From Excoecaria cochinchinensis (Eukaryota > Streptophyta > Magnoliopsida > Malpighiales > Euphorbiaceae), in the NCBI GenBank assembly GCA_947683425.1, contig CANTUQ010000081.1:9048501-9112500 (forward strand): a stretch of 64,000 nucleotides of DNA, given 5' to 3'. The notes under the pieces were generated by a model. It searched no databases, was not told the DNA's origin, and saw nothing but the letters and a program-made list of their open reading frames with translations. A program made the translations under genes and the position numbers. This document shows, one piece after another, positions 24,013 through 36,219 of this stretch (within the stretch, counting starts at the first letter, position 1; each line of letters begins with the position of its first letter).

Positions 24013-25715
24013 TGTAGCAATCCGATTTGGACCCTATAAGTTTTGGCTAAATTTTGTCGGATTTTGACAAGTTTAAGAGCGAATCTAAATGGAATTATTT
24101 TCAGTTTGGAGGTTGTTTGTTATAACATTTTCATGGTGCAAGTGTGGCTTTAGAAGAAGAGTGTTTGTAGTGTGTGAGAGTTCTGTCGCGAGTGCGACAA
24201 GTGTCGTGAGCACGACAGAACCCTCCAGCGGAACGTCAGCTTAAGTGGGTTGTAAGAGACTTTGAGTTGGACTTATGGGTTATTTATTGAGGTGTTGACA
24301 CATGGCAATAAGGGAGTGTGACACTTGGATTGAATAAGTTTTTTTTTTGAGCAAATAAATGTATTTATTATGGTAAGTGGCATTTATGTGAATTAGTGGG
24401 CATTTAGTGAGGGTTGACCGGCTGCCTTTGTTTCCCTCTTTCCCATTTTACTTTGTTTTAGCTTTTATTCTTCGTTCTTTTCCTTGGTTTTTGTCGTGCT
24501 CCCTTTTGCTTTTCCATTTCCTTTTCTTTCCTTCTCTTTTGATTGCTCCTTAAGTGGATCACTTGGATTGGTTTGAAGAGAGTGTTGTGAGCATTGAGTT
24601 GGTTCTTGTGAAGAGGTAATGTAACAACCCAAAATAGGCCTAGTCGAAAATTGTATGCTAAGTCAGAAAATTTAAGGGTATTTTAGTAATTTATGCATGT
24701 GGGAATTTAAATAATTAAGGACCTAATTAAAGAAATTTTTAAATAAAGTCTTAAAGTGAGAAGTTATCTAGTGGCTTATGAGTTTGGTACCAAGGAAGAA
24801 GTGGTTTAATGGAGAGATTATCTTGTGAGTAGTGTGTATGGTGCTTAGGAGAAGGAATAGTCAAGATTTGGACACTTGGGACTAGGGGAGTGTGACACCT
24901 GGCATGGTGGATAGGGAAATTAATGAGGAAAAGAAAGGGAAGTGAAAGGAAGAGAGAGGGAAGGCTGAAATGGGATAGCTTCCGGTGGAAGCTACCTCTC
25001 TCCCTCTTACCTCACTCTTGCCCGTTCTCTCTTCTCTTTCCTTTCTTCATTTTTGCTCTCAACCCCTCCCTTGTGTGCTTTCTTGAGCTTTGAGGTTGCA
25101 TTTATGAAGTTTGGAGCTGGGTTTTGAAGAGGTAAGTCTTGTGGGTCTCGTTTCTTTTTCTTCTTCCCTTTTTCATTTTCTTTGGCTAGGATTTCTGGGT
25201 TTGATTTGGTGTTTGTTTGGCTGGGTTTTGTGCAAGTTGTTGGTGGCAAGAAGAAGAGCAAAGGCAAGGAGAAGGTTCAAGGTTGAAGATCAGCTGGGTT
25301 TTAAACTACAAGAGGTTTGGGAGCTTTGTCTTCTTGCTTTCTCTTTTGGATCATGTTTGCGTGTTGTGTTTGATTTCATGGAAATCTTGTGTGCTTTGTT
25401 TGAGTTTATGTATGAGTTAGTATGGGTATTTTGTTAGCAATGCATGCTAGCGATTGAGCTGTATGTATGTGAGTTTTGGTAGTGAAATCGCAAGTGTTAA
25501 GGAAAATTCTGAGTCTGACGTTCTTGTTTTTTCATTCTTTTGATTCTCAATTGAGTTTATTTTTTGAGTTAGTTTAAATTGAGTGGATTGTAGTTTATGA
25601 GCATGTCTTGGTATGCTTTTAAGTGATGAGGTAAGCGCTATTGTATGAAGTTTGGTTTTAAAATTGTTAGGCTTGAAGAGATAAGTAGAATGCTGAGTTC
25701 TGGGCAAATCTGAGC

Positions 25716-26117
25716 TATGTCGCGAGCGCGACAGAGTGCGGAATGGCCTCTTTGTTGCTGAGGAGCACTCTATCGCGAGTACGATGCATGTCGTGAGCGC
25801 GACAGAGAGCTTGGTAGGCCGAGCTGCTCTCAGCCGAACCCCAACGCGAGCGCGCCTGCGAGCACGAACGTGATGGGGAAATGCGGTCTCTGTCGCGAGC
25901 GCGATGTATGTCGCGAGCAAGACATAGCTCATTATATTTGAGTGCCCGGTCTATGTCGCGAGTGCGATGTTTATCGCGAGCGCGACAGTGTTCGAATTTG
26001 TATGCTTCTGCCGAGCTATGCTTCATTGCGAGGGCGCGTTGTCGCGAGCACGCGATGGGGTACCCTGCTTTTTGTCACGAGCACGATGCACATCGTGATC
26101 GTGATAGAAGTCCATCC
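25716..26117. repeat. Palindrome array in LTR B
   Basis: Many copies of atgtcgcgagcgcgacag and variants (tcgcgagtacgatg, catcgtgatcgtgatag) at about 40-60 base spacing. Pairs such as tcgcgagcgcgatg-tatgtcgcgagcaagac alternate with unrelated spacer. Open frames through the array are artefacts. Confidence 0.88.
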
Positions 26118-26506
26118 TGTGACACCCCTTACCCGTACTCTGGCGATCCCATCCCATGAGGAGTAAGATGCCGTACGAGTCAGGGTGCTCCCAAACAAAG
26201 CAGAAAACAAAGCGTAGATAAACATACACAAAAGCGAGGTAATTAAAAACTTTTGCGAAGTAAAAGAAGCGAAAGCTGATCATGCATTAATATAACGGAG
26301 GCATTACATTACTGTTCTGATCAACAAAGAGATACAACAATTAATTACAAATCTCGAAATTACATAAAAAAAAGCGGAAGCTATTACAAAACCGAGTTAA
26401 GAGAGTTTTATACAAAAAGAATCTCAAAATACAAAACTCAGTCCTATTCTAAACCCTGCTGCGTTGGCTCGGAATGACTCTCCCAAAGCAACTCCTTCCG
26501 CACCTG

Positions 26507-26550
26507 CACGGGTAAACACACCGTGCTAAGCGATAAACGCTTAGTGGGGA
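26507..26550 (-). promoter_or_regulatory. Double hairpin of T LTR1
   Basis: CACGG/CCGTG and CTAAGCG/CGCTTAG, both perfect, loops of 9 and 5 bases, then tgggga. Confidence 0.7.
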
Positions 26551-27239
26551 ACACATATATATTAAAGGACAACCATTCACAATGGTCGTCAAGGCAAAAC
26601 ACAAGCGCTCATTATAAATACCATACTCATAACATATCAATTGCATAAGCATGCATATATACTAAAGCCATACATTCAGAAGCTCATAACAATATTCATA
26701 TCACCCGTAACAGATTATACTTTTCATTTATGAGTTCACCCATGTATCACGTACATTTCCTCATAACACAATTCATACCAGGCACCTGCTATCTCGAGGG
26801 AGTGGATAACGAGTGTACGGACAGTACTTTACAGGTACGAGCCGATCACAAATAGTACCTTACGGGTACGAATCGAAAAACCAAGATACTTTTAACTTTC
26901 ACAAAACATTTTCAAAAGGGATCTTAAACAAGATCCGAGCACATAGGGGTTCGCGAGGAACCAAGCGGGGACCTGATCGGGGTCCAAACGAAACAAAGGG
27001 CTGCAGCTATAAGACTCTATTAGGCATGCCTAACTATCCACTTTCTAGACTCAAGCAGGTCATGCACAAACCATTTAATCCATTTCATAATATTCCAAAA
27101 TCATCATCATACATATACATAGTCGTATCATGGATCCTCATTCATATAATTCATAAGACATCAAGCATAAATCTCATAGGCATTAAAGGAAACTGGAGTT
27201 CATAAACCGCACACAACAAAAGAAAACTAACTCAGCATG

Positions 27240-27570
27240 CAGGGAGCTGTCGCGCTCGCGACTGAGACCGAAGTCTCTTCGCTGCACGTGTGCGACGGAT
27301 TTCGCGACCGCGAGGAGGACGGAGGGGCCAGGCTCTGTCGCGCTCGCGACAAATGTCGCGATCGTGACAGAGAGCAAATATTGCTATTGCGGGCTCGCGA
27401 CGAATCGCGTGCTCACGATAGCACTTACCCAGCATCGTGATCGCGACAGATGTCGCGCTCGCGATAGAGGGTGCTCAATGCTTCGGCTATCGCGGGCCCG
27501 TGACGGATGTCACGTGCTTGCAACAGTGAAGCTCCAAAACGCCGATCTCTGTCGCTCTCGCGACAGCATT
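27240..27570. repeat. Palindrome array in T LTR1
   Basis: ctgtcgcgctcgcgac and related dyads (cgcgaccgcg, tcgcgatcgtgac, cgtgctcacgatag) at irregular spacing of 25-60 bases. LTR1 has one extra tgtcgcgatcgtgaca unit near 27352-27369 compared with LTR2. Confidence 0.88.
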
Positions 27571-28642
27571 GGTTTTTCCAAAATCTGCAGAAATCTGCGA
27601 ATTTTCTTCCTCCCATAATCAACTACAAACACACAAAAAACTCATCCAAGAACCTCTTACCTCAAACCCAGCCGTCCGTTAGCATCAACAACCATAATAT
27701 AACATTAATCAACAAGAAATTTCACACAATTCATTAATTTAAACCTCCAATTCCAAGAATCATCCAAAACCCCAATTTATGCACAAAACCACATCAACTC
27801 CAACATTATCACAATTAACTCATGCTCTTGCAAGATCCACATTCCAAAACAAAAACCCATAGCATATACATCAAAATAAGGAACATATAACAACCTAATT
27901 CTAAGAAACCATCAAATCTCATACATAAACATATATACATGAAAACCAAGAAATTCCCAAACCTTAAAATCCTTAGCTCCTATTGCTTGGATCCACTAGA
28001 TCCAGCCTTCTCTTTGCCCTTTGGCTCGCGAGGAGGCTCAACTAAGCACAAACAAGCACCCAAACACCAAAATCACAAACCCTAACTTAGATCCAACCCA
28101 AGAAGAAGAAGAAGAAAATGCATGAATAACACAAGGACAAAGCAGGAACTTACCAAGGAAGATGTAAGGGAGTAATTAATTCCACCACTTGAGCTTGAAT
28201 CTAAGTAAAACACCTAGGAGAGGGCAAAGGAGGAAGAAAGAAGGAGGAGGAGAGGAAAACGGGAAATGGGTTTCAAAAATCTGATTTTTCCCTTTTTCAT
28301 TTTCTCTTTCCCATCTTTCTTTCCCCTTTACACATGTCAACCATCTAGTGGAGGAGATTACTTACTCACACCCTAACTAAATGTATCACATACACACAAT
28401 GAAACACCCTAATAATGCACCCTACACATGTATGAGCAACACACATAATGCTCCCTCAAGGACACACCCTACAAATGTATGCATGCCCACACACCACAAT
28501 AACCCACTAGTGCATATCCTACTATGGTGCACTCACACACACACAAATCTGTCCTAACTAATTCACACCATAGTGCCACACATGCACACACACGCACTAG
28601 AAAAACCCCAAGTCATGCAATATTACCAAAATGCCCTTGTGA

Positions 28643-29719
28643 TTATGCCAAAACACATACAAATATATACACACACATGGCTCGTTCTACTAGGGAGGAA
28701 ACGGGGTGTGACAACTCTCCCCTACTTACAAGAATTTTGTCCTCGAAATTCTCACCTGAACTGAACAACTGTGGGTACTGAGTTCTCATCGACTCCTTCG
28801 GTTCACATGTTGCTTCCTCGACGCCATGGTGATTCGACAAAACCTTGACCAAAGGAATCTGCTTGTTCCTCAACTGTCTTACTTCCTGAGGTATGATAGC
28901 TCTAGGCTCCTCATCGTAGGAAAAATCAGACTGCACTTGAACCTCTTGAACCGACAACACATGAGAAGGATCCGATCTATACCGACGGAGCATCGAAACG
29001 TGAAACACATCATGAAGCTTCGATAATTCCATCGGCAAAGCCAATCTGTAAGCTACTGGACCCACTCTTGCCAACACTTCATATAGACCAATAAAGCGAG
29101 GACTAAGCTTTCCTTTCTTCCCAAACCGAAGTACTTTTCTCCAAGGAGAAACTTTCAGAAAGACTTTGTCCCCAACTTCAAACTGTACATCTTTTCTCTT
29201 AAGGTTGGCATAAGACTTCTATCGATCCTTAGCCGCTTTCAAATTTCGCTGCACAACTCTGATCTTCTCCTCTGTATCTCTAACCAGATCTGGCCCAATC
29301 ACTGACCTCTCAGATAGCTCCATCCAACAAACTGGAGTCCTACACTACCGTCCATAAAAGGCCTCATACGGTGACATACCAATACTCGACTGAAAACTGT
29401 TGTTATAAGCAAACTCCATCAGCGATACATACTTGTCCCAACTACCCGAAAAGTCCAAAACACAAGCCCTTAACATATCCTCTAAGATCTGAATCACTCG
29501 TTCGGACTGACCATCTGTCTGAGGATGAAATGCCGTACTGAAATTCAGCTTGGTACCCAAAGCCCATTGCAACTCTTTTCAGAACTTTGATGTGAACCTT
29601 GGATCTCGGTCTAAAACTATAGACGAAGGCACTCCATGCAACTGAACTATCTCATCCACGTAGACACCAGCCAATCTATCCATTTGGTAATCCATCCTAA
29701 CCGGCAAGAAGTGAGCGGA
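28643..29719 (-). pseudogene. pol: T1 integrase core end and chromodomain-like tail
   Basis: Frame differs from the rest of T1 pol because of the 274-bp duplication. It contains FSTAFHPQTDGQSERVIQ (with the integrase Glu), DKYVSLMEFAYNNSFQSSIG, stops at 29345-29347 and 29219-29221, then the GPF/Y-type block KLSPRFIG, HDVFHVSMLRRY, and a tail with HHGVEEATCEPKESMRTQYP, which resembles the end of chromovirus chromodomains. The frame continues through the purine tract into LTR1 and ends at 28643. Relatives have Trp where CEPK is read here, so a conserved residue is changed. Confidence 0.9.
28714..28723 (-). promoter_or_regulatory. Polypurine tract of interior T1
   Basis: The minus strand reads AGGGGAGAGT directly before the 3' LTR. 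Confidence 0.85.
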
Positions 29720-29992
29720 CCGGAAAGTCCAAAACACAAGCCCTTAACATATCCTCTAAGATCTGAATCACTCGTTCGGACTGACCATCTATCTAAGGAT
29801 GAAATGCCATACTGAAATTCAGCTTGGTACCTAAAGCCCATTGCAACTCTTTCTCGAACTTAGATGTGAACCTTAGATCTCGGTCTGAAACTATAGACGA
29901 AGGCACTCCATGCAACCGAACTATCTCATCCACGTAGACACCGGCCAATCTATCCATCTGGTAATCCATCCTAACCGGCAAGAAGTGAGCGG
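29446..29992. repeat. 274-bp direct duplication inside T1 integrase
   Basis: 29446-29719 is repeated at 29720-29992 (offset 274) with about a dozen differences; for example aagtccaaaacacaagccct starts both. T2 has one copy. Because 274 is not a multiple of three the reading frame shifts at the junction. Confidence 0.95.
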
Positions 29993-32375
29993 TCTTTGTG
30001 AGTTGGTCCACAATAACCCAAACAGAATCATGCTTTTTCTGAGTCAAAGGCAACCCGGAAACAAAATCCATGGTAATATCATCCCATTTCCACTCGGGCA
30101 CGGACAAAGGCGTGAGCAATCCCGAAGGAACTTGGTGCTCAGCCTTCACCTGCTGACAAGTCAAGCACTTGGATACAAAGTCCACTATATCCTTCTTCAT
30201 ACTAGACCACCAAAAGAACTTCTTCATATCCCGATACATCTTGTTACTCCCGGGATGCATGGTGAAAACTGTACTATATGCCTCATCCAAAAGCTGTCTT
30301 CTTAACTCTTCATTATCCGGTACACACAAACGGTTTCTAAACAGAAGAACCCCATCCTGAACCGAAAACTCTGACTGCTTGCCTAAACTAATCTCTTGTA
30401 CAATTCGCTGAAGCTTCTCATCAACCTTCTGAGCACCAACTATCTGCTGTCTCAAGGTAGGCTTGACCCTCAACTGAGCTATCAAAGCCCCATCTGAACC
30501 AAACCTCCATCTGAACCGTCTCAAACACAAGGCAGAAACTGACTTCCGACTCAAAGCATCTGCGACTACATTGGCCTTACCCGGATGGTAATCCACAATG
30601 CAGTCGTAATCCTTAAACAATTCAAGCCAACGACGTTGCCTCATGTTCAGCTCCTTCTGAGTCAGGAAATACTTCAAACTCTTATGGTCCGTAAAGATCC
30701 TGCACTTCTCCCCATACAGATAATGACGCCAAATCTTTAAAGCAAAGACAACCGCTGCTAACTCAAGATCATGCATCGGATAGTTCTTCTCGTGTGGCTT
30801 CAACTGTCGAGAAGCATAAGCCACCACCTTACCTTCCTGCATCAGAACACATCCCAGACCAACACCTAAAGCGTCACTATACATAACAAACTCCTTACCC
30901 GAGATGGGTTGAGTCAGTATAGGAGCTTCGACTAACAACTGCTTCAACCTCTCAAAACAAGCTTGACATTTATCTGACCACTCCAACTTAACTCCTTTCC
31001 TCAACAACCTAGTCATCGGAGCGGCAATCACCGAGAAACCTTTAACAAACCGACGGTAGTAACCCGCCAGACCAAGGAAACTCCGCACCTCCTGAACATT
31101 CCTAGGCGCCTTCCAATCGACTATCGCCTCAATCTTAGCTGGATCTACTTGAATACCCTTAGATGAAACTATGTGGCCCAAAAATGACACTTCCCGAAGC
31201 CAAAAATCACACTTACTCAACTTGGCAAACAACCGATGTTCCCTCAACAATTGCAAAACCAACCGAAGATGCTTCTCATGCTCGCTCTCATCCTTGGAAT
31301 ACACTAGAATATCATCTATAAACACCACCACAAACCGGTCTAAGTATGGCCTAAACACTTTGTTCATCAAATCCATGAATGCCGCTGGAGCATTAGTCAA
31401 ACCAAACTGCATAACAAGGAACTCATAGTGGCCATACCGAGTCCGAAATGTGGTCTTAACCACATCTTCATCCTTAACACGAAGCTGATAATACCCAGAC
31501 CGAAGATCTATCTTGGAAAAGACTCCTGCACCTCGAAGCTGATCAAACAAATCTTCAACCCTAGGCAACGGATACTTGTTCTTCACTGTGACCTTATTGA
31601 TCTGCCTGTAGTCAATACACATCCTCAAGGATCCATCCTTCTTCTTAACAAACAGAACTGGAGCTCCCCAAGGATATATGCTGGGTCGAATAAACCCCTT
31701 ATCCAATTGCTCTTGTAGCTGAGTTTTAAGTTCTCTCAACTCTACAGGAGCCATCCGATAAGGTGCTTACGATACCGTTGCGGTACCCGGCATAATCTTT
31801 ATGGCTAGCTCAACATCTCTCTCCGGAGGCAAACCCGACAAATCACTTGGAAAAACATCACTAAACTCTCGAACAACAGGAATGTCCTCAATCCTAACTT
31901 GATCCCTCTTGGAATCCAAAACCACAGCCAGAAAAGCCTCACAAGCCTTCCTCAAAAACCTCTTGGCTTTAATCGCAAAAATCACATTGTTCACAGAACT
32001 CGCACTCAAACCTCTTACAAACACTGGAGCTCGGTTCCTATCTCGTAGCACGAAGGTCTTCCTATGACAATCAACCACAGCTCGATGCTTGCCCAACCAA
32101 TCCATACCCAAAATCAAATCATACTCTCTGAAGGGCAACTCTATCAAATCCGCAGGGAACTCAACACCCTCAACCATCAAAGGACAACTCCTATAAACTC
32201 TACTCACACTGACACTATGCCCTAAAGGATTGGTCACACATATCTCATAGTCTAACTGATCTACTACATGCAACTTATCAATAATCTTATCCGTGCACAA
32301 ATATGAGTGTGTGGAACCAGGATCTATTAGAGCATATAATTCAGTGTCATGGAGTAGGAACTTACCAGCAATCAC
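29793..32375 (-). pseudogene. pol: T1 protease-RT-RNase H-integrase relic
   Basis: One frame, broken by stops at 31767-31769 and 29793-29795. Protease: ALIDPGSTHSYL near 32320 (DPG in place of the usual DSG). The 653-codon stretch from 31754 holds RT with the catalytic FIDD (residues 145-148), RNase H with YSDALGVGLG (Asp294), DLELAA and FTDHKSL, then the integrase zinc domain with His500, Cys530 and Cys533; the first zinc His is Tyr492 here but His in T2. Integrase Asp563 (TMDF) and Asp624 (SDRD) are present; the Glu lies past the last stop, in the duplicated part. This would have copied and integrated the element. It is now inactive. Confidence 0.93.
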
Positions 32376-32429
32376 ATCAGGGGCATCCTGCTCCTCTCTG
32401 GCTCTAACTGCATAAGCTCTAGCTGCAAC

Positions 32430-33593
32430 TTATGGAGGATGCTCAACCGTCTTAGAAACAGCTCCATTTCTTAGTCGATCGCCTCGACCTCTACCTCTAC
32501 CTCTACCTCTTGCAGCCCGAGAAGCATTCGATCCAACTCTGCTAGCTCCTCCCTGAGGTCTCGAATCTTCGCTCATCTGTGGACAATTTGCCAAATGGTG
32601 CTCGGTGCTCCCACACTGAAAGTACCCACCAATGAGCCACCTACACTCACCCCGGTAAGCCTTAACGCAATGCTCACAAACAGGCGTAGCATCCGATCGG
32701 CCACCTCTACCAGTACTAGCTACTACAGCTAAACCTTGCCTTCTCCCTCTGGTAGCCGAACCAGCTGACGGTTCATCTTGCGGGTTCCTAGATCTCTTAC
32801 CCGAAGATGAGGAAGAACCACCTCTTGCAGAATTCCTTCGCTGAGCTCTCTCTCTAAGCAAAGATTCCGTCTTCTCCGCCCTCATGGCAGCCTCTGCAAT
32901 CTGATAATAACTTACCCCTGGCGTAACCATCAAAGAAATCAAAGCAATCTTCAAGGACTCATTCAACCCGGCTTCAAAATGCTTGCATCTGAAGTCATCT
33001 GTCATAACCCCACGCGGAGCATACCGAGATAACCGATTAAACTCTTTCTCATAATCTGAAACTGACAAGGCTCTCTGCTTCAAACTCAGAATCTGTGCCC
33101 ATCTTTAGTCCCTATAAGCCTTAGTCACATACTTCTTAGTGAACTCCTCACTGAAGAAATCCCAAGTAACTCGATCAGGCATCTGAGTTCGCCTACATAC
33201 CAACTCCCACCATTCGTAAGCCGATCCCTGAAGCAATGCCACAGCACACTCAGCTTGTTGATCGGGAGGACACTTGACTTCCCTTAAAGCTCTCTTTACC
33301 TTGTCAAGCCACTTTTCAGCTAACTCTGACTCATCAAGCCCAGTCCCATAAAAATCCTCAACACTAGCTCTTCTTAAACTCTCTATCGGAGCTTTAGGGG
33401 CAGTCACCCTTTCTAAAACCCGAGCCATGTCCTGATGCAATCTGAAAATTGCCTCAAAAGGCATGGCAGCGGCCTCGGGCTGGACCTTAGCACGTTGAAC
33501 CGACATCGAAACAGAAACAGACAGATCTACAGTTGGAGGATTCACACTTTTAGCGGACTCCTCGAGCGCATCATGAGAAGAATCAGAATCCAT
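32430..33593 (-). pseudogene. gag: T1 gag relic
   Basis: ATG at 33593 (MDSDSSHDALEES). Stops at 33105-33107 and 32430-32432 lie in the same frame as pol, so gag-pol was one reading frame. Capsid blocks: ALLQGSAYEWWELV, WDFFSEEFTKKYVTKAYRD and EFNRLSRYAPRGVM. The zinc knuckle reads YFQCGSTEHHLANC; the first Cys is Tyr here but Cys in T2. A basic Arg/Gly-rich stretch follows. Confidence 0.9.
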
Positions 33594-33696
33594 CTAACAA
33601 ACAAGAGGACAGCCGCATCAGCCAACACATCCCTAGACATAGACATATCCACACATAGCATCACACAGACAATCACCCAGAAACTCCTAAACCTAG

Positions 33697-33708
33697 GGTC
33701 TGATACCA
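33697..33708 (-). promoter_or_regulatory. PBS of T1
   Basis: Minus strand TGGTATCAGACC, 11 of 12 matching the initiator-Met PBS, five bases inside LTR2. Confidence 0.88.
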
Positions 33709-34107
33709 CAACTTGTGACACCCCTTACCCGTACTTAGGCGATCCCATCCCATGAGGAGTAAGATGCCGTACGAGTCAGGGTGCTCCCAAACAAAGCAGA
33801 GAACAAAGCGTAGATAAACATACACAAAAGCGAGGTAATTAAAAACTTTTACGAAGTAAAAGAAGCGAAAGCTGATCATGCATTAATATAATGGAGGCAT
33901 TACATTAATGTCCTGATCAACAAAGAGATACAAAAATTAATTACAAATCCCGAAATTACATAAACAAAAGCGGAAGCTATTATAAAATCGAGTTAAGAGA
34001 GTTTTATACAAAAAGAATCTCAAAATACAAAACTCAGTCCTATTCTAAACCCTGCTGCGTTGGCTCGGATTGCGGCGACTCTCCCAAAGCAACTCCTTCC
34101 GCACCTG

Positions 34108-34151
34108 CACGGGTAAACACACCGTGCTAAGCGATAAACGCTTAGTGGGGA
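34108..34151 (-). promoter_or_regulatory. Double hairpin of T LTR2
   Basis: Identical stems to LTR1. Confidence 0.7.
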
Positions 34152-34847
34152 ACACATATATATTAAAGGACAACAATTCACAACGGTCGTCAAGGCAAAA
34201 CACAAGCGTTCATCATAAATACCATACTCATAACATATCAATTGCATAAGCATGCATATATACTAAAGCCATACATTCAGAAGCTCATAACAATATTCAT
34301 ATCACCCGTAATAGATTATACTTTTCATTTATGAGTTCACCCATGTATCACGTACATTTTCTCATAACACAATTCATACTAGGCACCTGCTGACTTGAGG
34401 GAGTGGATAACGATTATACGGATAGTACTTTACAGGTACGAGCTGATCACAAATAGTACCTTACGGGTACGAATTGAAAAACCAAGATACTTTCAACTTT
34501 CACAAAACATTTTCAAAAGGGATCTTAAAAAAGATTCGAGCACATAGGGGTTCATGAGGAACCAAGTGGGGACCTGATCGGAGTCCAAACGAAATAAAGG
34601 GCTGCAGCTATAAGACTCTATTAGGCATGCCTAACTATCCACTTTCTAGACTCTAGCAGGTCATGCATAAACCATTTAATCCATTTCATAATATTCCAAA
34701 ATAATCATCATACATATACATAGTTGTATCATGGATCCGCATTCATATAATTCATAAGAAATCAAGCATAAATATCATAGGCATTAAAGGAAACTAGAGT
34801 TCATAAACCGCACATAACAAAAGAAAACTCACTCAGCATGCAGGGAG

Positions 34848-35150
34848 CTGTCGCGCTCGCGACAGAGACCGAAGTCTCTTCGCTGCGCGTGTGCAACGGA
34901 TTTCGCGACCGCGAGGAGGACGGAGGGGCCAGGCTCTGTCGCGCTCGCGACAGAGAACAAATATTGCTATCGCGGGCTCGCGACGAATCGCATACTCGTG
35001 ATAGCACTTAGCCAGCATCGCGCTCTGTCGCGATCGCGACAGAGGGTGCTCAACGCTTCGGCTATCACCGGCCCGCGACGGATGTCGCGTGATCGCGACA
35101 GCGAAGCTCCAAAACGCCGATCTCAATGTCGCGATCCCGGCAGCTTTGGG
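34848..35150. repeat. Palindrome array in T LTR2
   Basis: Dyads tgtcgcgctcgcgacaga (34848 and about 34938), tctgtcgcgatcgcgacaga (35023) and weaker copies. Fewer units than LTR1 and LTR3. Confidence 0.88.
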
Positions 35151-36219
35151 TTTTCCAAAATCTTCAGAAATCTGCAGATTTTCTTCCTCCCACAATCAAC
35201 CACAAACACACACAAAACTCATCGAAGAACCTCTTACCTCAAACCCAGCCATCCGTTAGCATCAACAACCCTAATATAACATTAATCAACAAGAAATTTC
35301 ACACAATTCATTAATTTAAACCTCCAATTCCAAGAATCATCCAAAACCCCAATTTATGCACAAAACCACATCAACTCCAACATTATCACAATTAACTTAT
35401 GCTCTTGCAAGATCCACATTCCAAAACAAAAACCCATAGCATATACATCAAAATAAGGAACATATAACAACCTAATTCTAAGAAACCATCAAATCTCATA
35501 CATAAACATATAAACATGAAAACCAAGAAATTCCAAAACCTTAAAATCCTTAGCTCCTATTGCTTGGATCCACTAGTTCCAGCCTTCTCTTTGCCCTTTG
35601 GCTCGCGAGGAGGCTCAACTAAGCACAAACAAGCACCCAAATAGCAAGAACACAAACCCTAACGTAGTTCCAACCCAAGAAGAAGATGAAGAAAATGCAT
35701 GAATAACACAAGGAAAAAGCAAGAACTTACCGAGGAAGATGTAAGGGAGTAATTAATTCCACCACTTGAGCTTGAATCTAAGTAAAACACTTAGGAGAGG
35801 GCAAAGGAGGAAGAAAGAAGGAGGAGGAGAGGAAAACGAGAAATGGGTTTCAAAAATCTAATTTTTCCCTTTTTCATTTTCTCTTTCCCATCTTTCTTTC
35901 CTCTTTACACATGTCAACCATCTAGTGGAGGAGATTACTTACTCACACCCTAACTAAATGTATCACATACACACAATGAAACACCCTAATAATGCACCCT
36001 GTACATGTATGAGCAACACACACAATGCTCCCTCAAGGACACACCCTACAAATGCATGCATGCCCACACACCACAATAACCCGCTAGTACATATCGTACT
36101 ATGGTGCACTCACACACACACAAATCTGTCCTAACTAATTCACACAATAGTGCTACACATGCACACACACGCACTAGAAAAACCCCAAATCATGCAATAT
36201 TACCAAAATGCCCTTGTGA

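Larger units (their letters stand above)
26118..28713 (-). mobile_element. T LTR1 (3' LTR of interior T1)
   Basis: tgtgacaccccttaccc to acggggtgtgaca, 2596 bases. About ten differences from LTR2 in the first 260 aligned bases by eye. Sense-order landmarks: donor CTTG/GTAAGT at 28153, palindromes 27570-27240, TTAGGCATGCCTAA at 27020-27033, GTACC-type hairpin 26855-26869, double hairpin 26550-26507, acceptor-like CAG at 26504-26506. Near the sense start is a CA-rich stretch with repeated cacaccctac. Confidence 0.95.

Noticed and set aside
25111..25437. Possible small membrane protein in LTR B
   Set aside because: Lies in the transcribed part of the LTR around the donor-like site; related LTRs do not keep the frame.
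27240..27570. CRISPR-like array
   Set aside because: Repeats are imperfect, spacing is irregular and the context is a plant LTR. No cas genes, and the dyads vary between LTR copies.
29793..31754. An intact pol gene (653 codons)
   Set aside because: Upstream stops separate it from gag and protease, the zinc His is lost and the integrase Glu is past a stop and a duplication.
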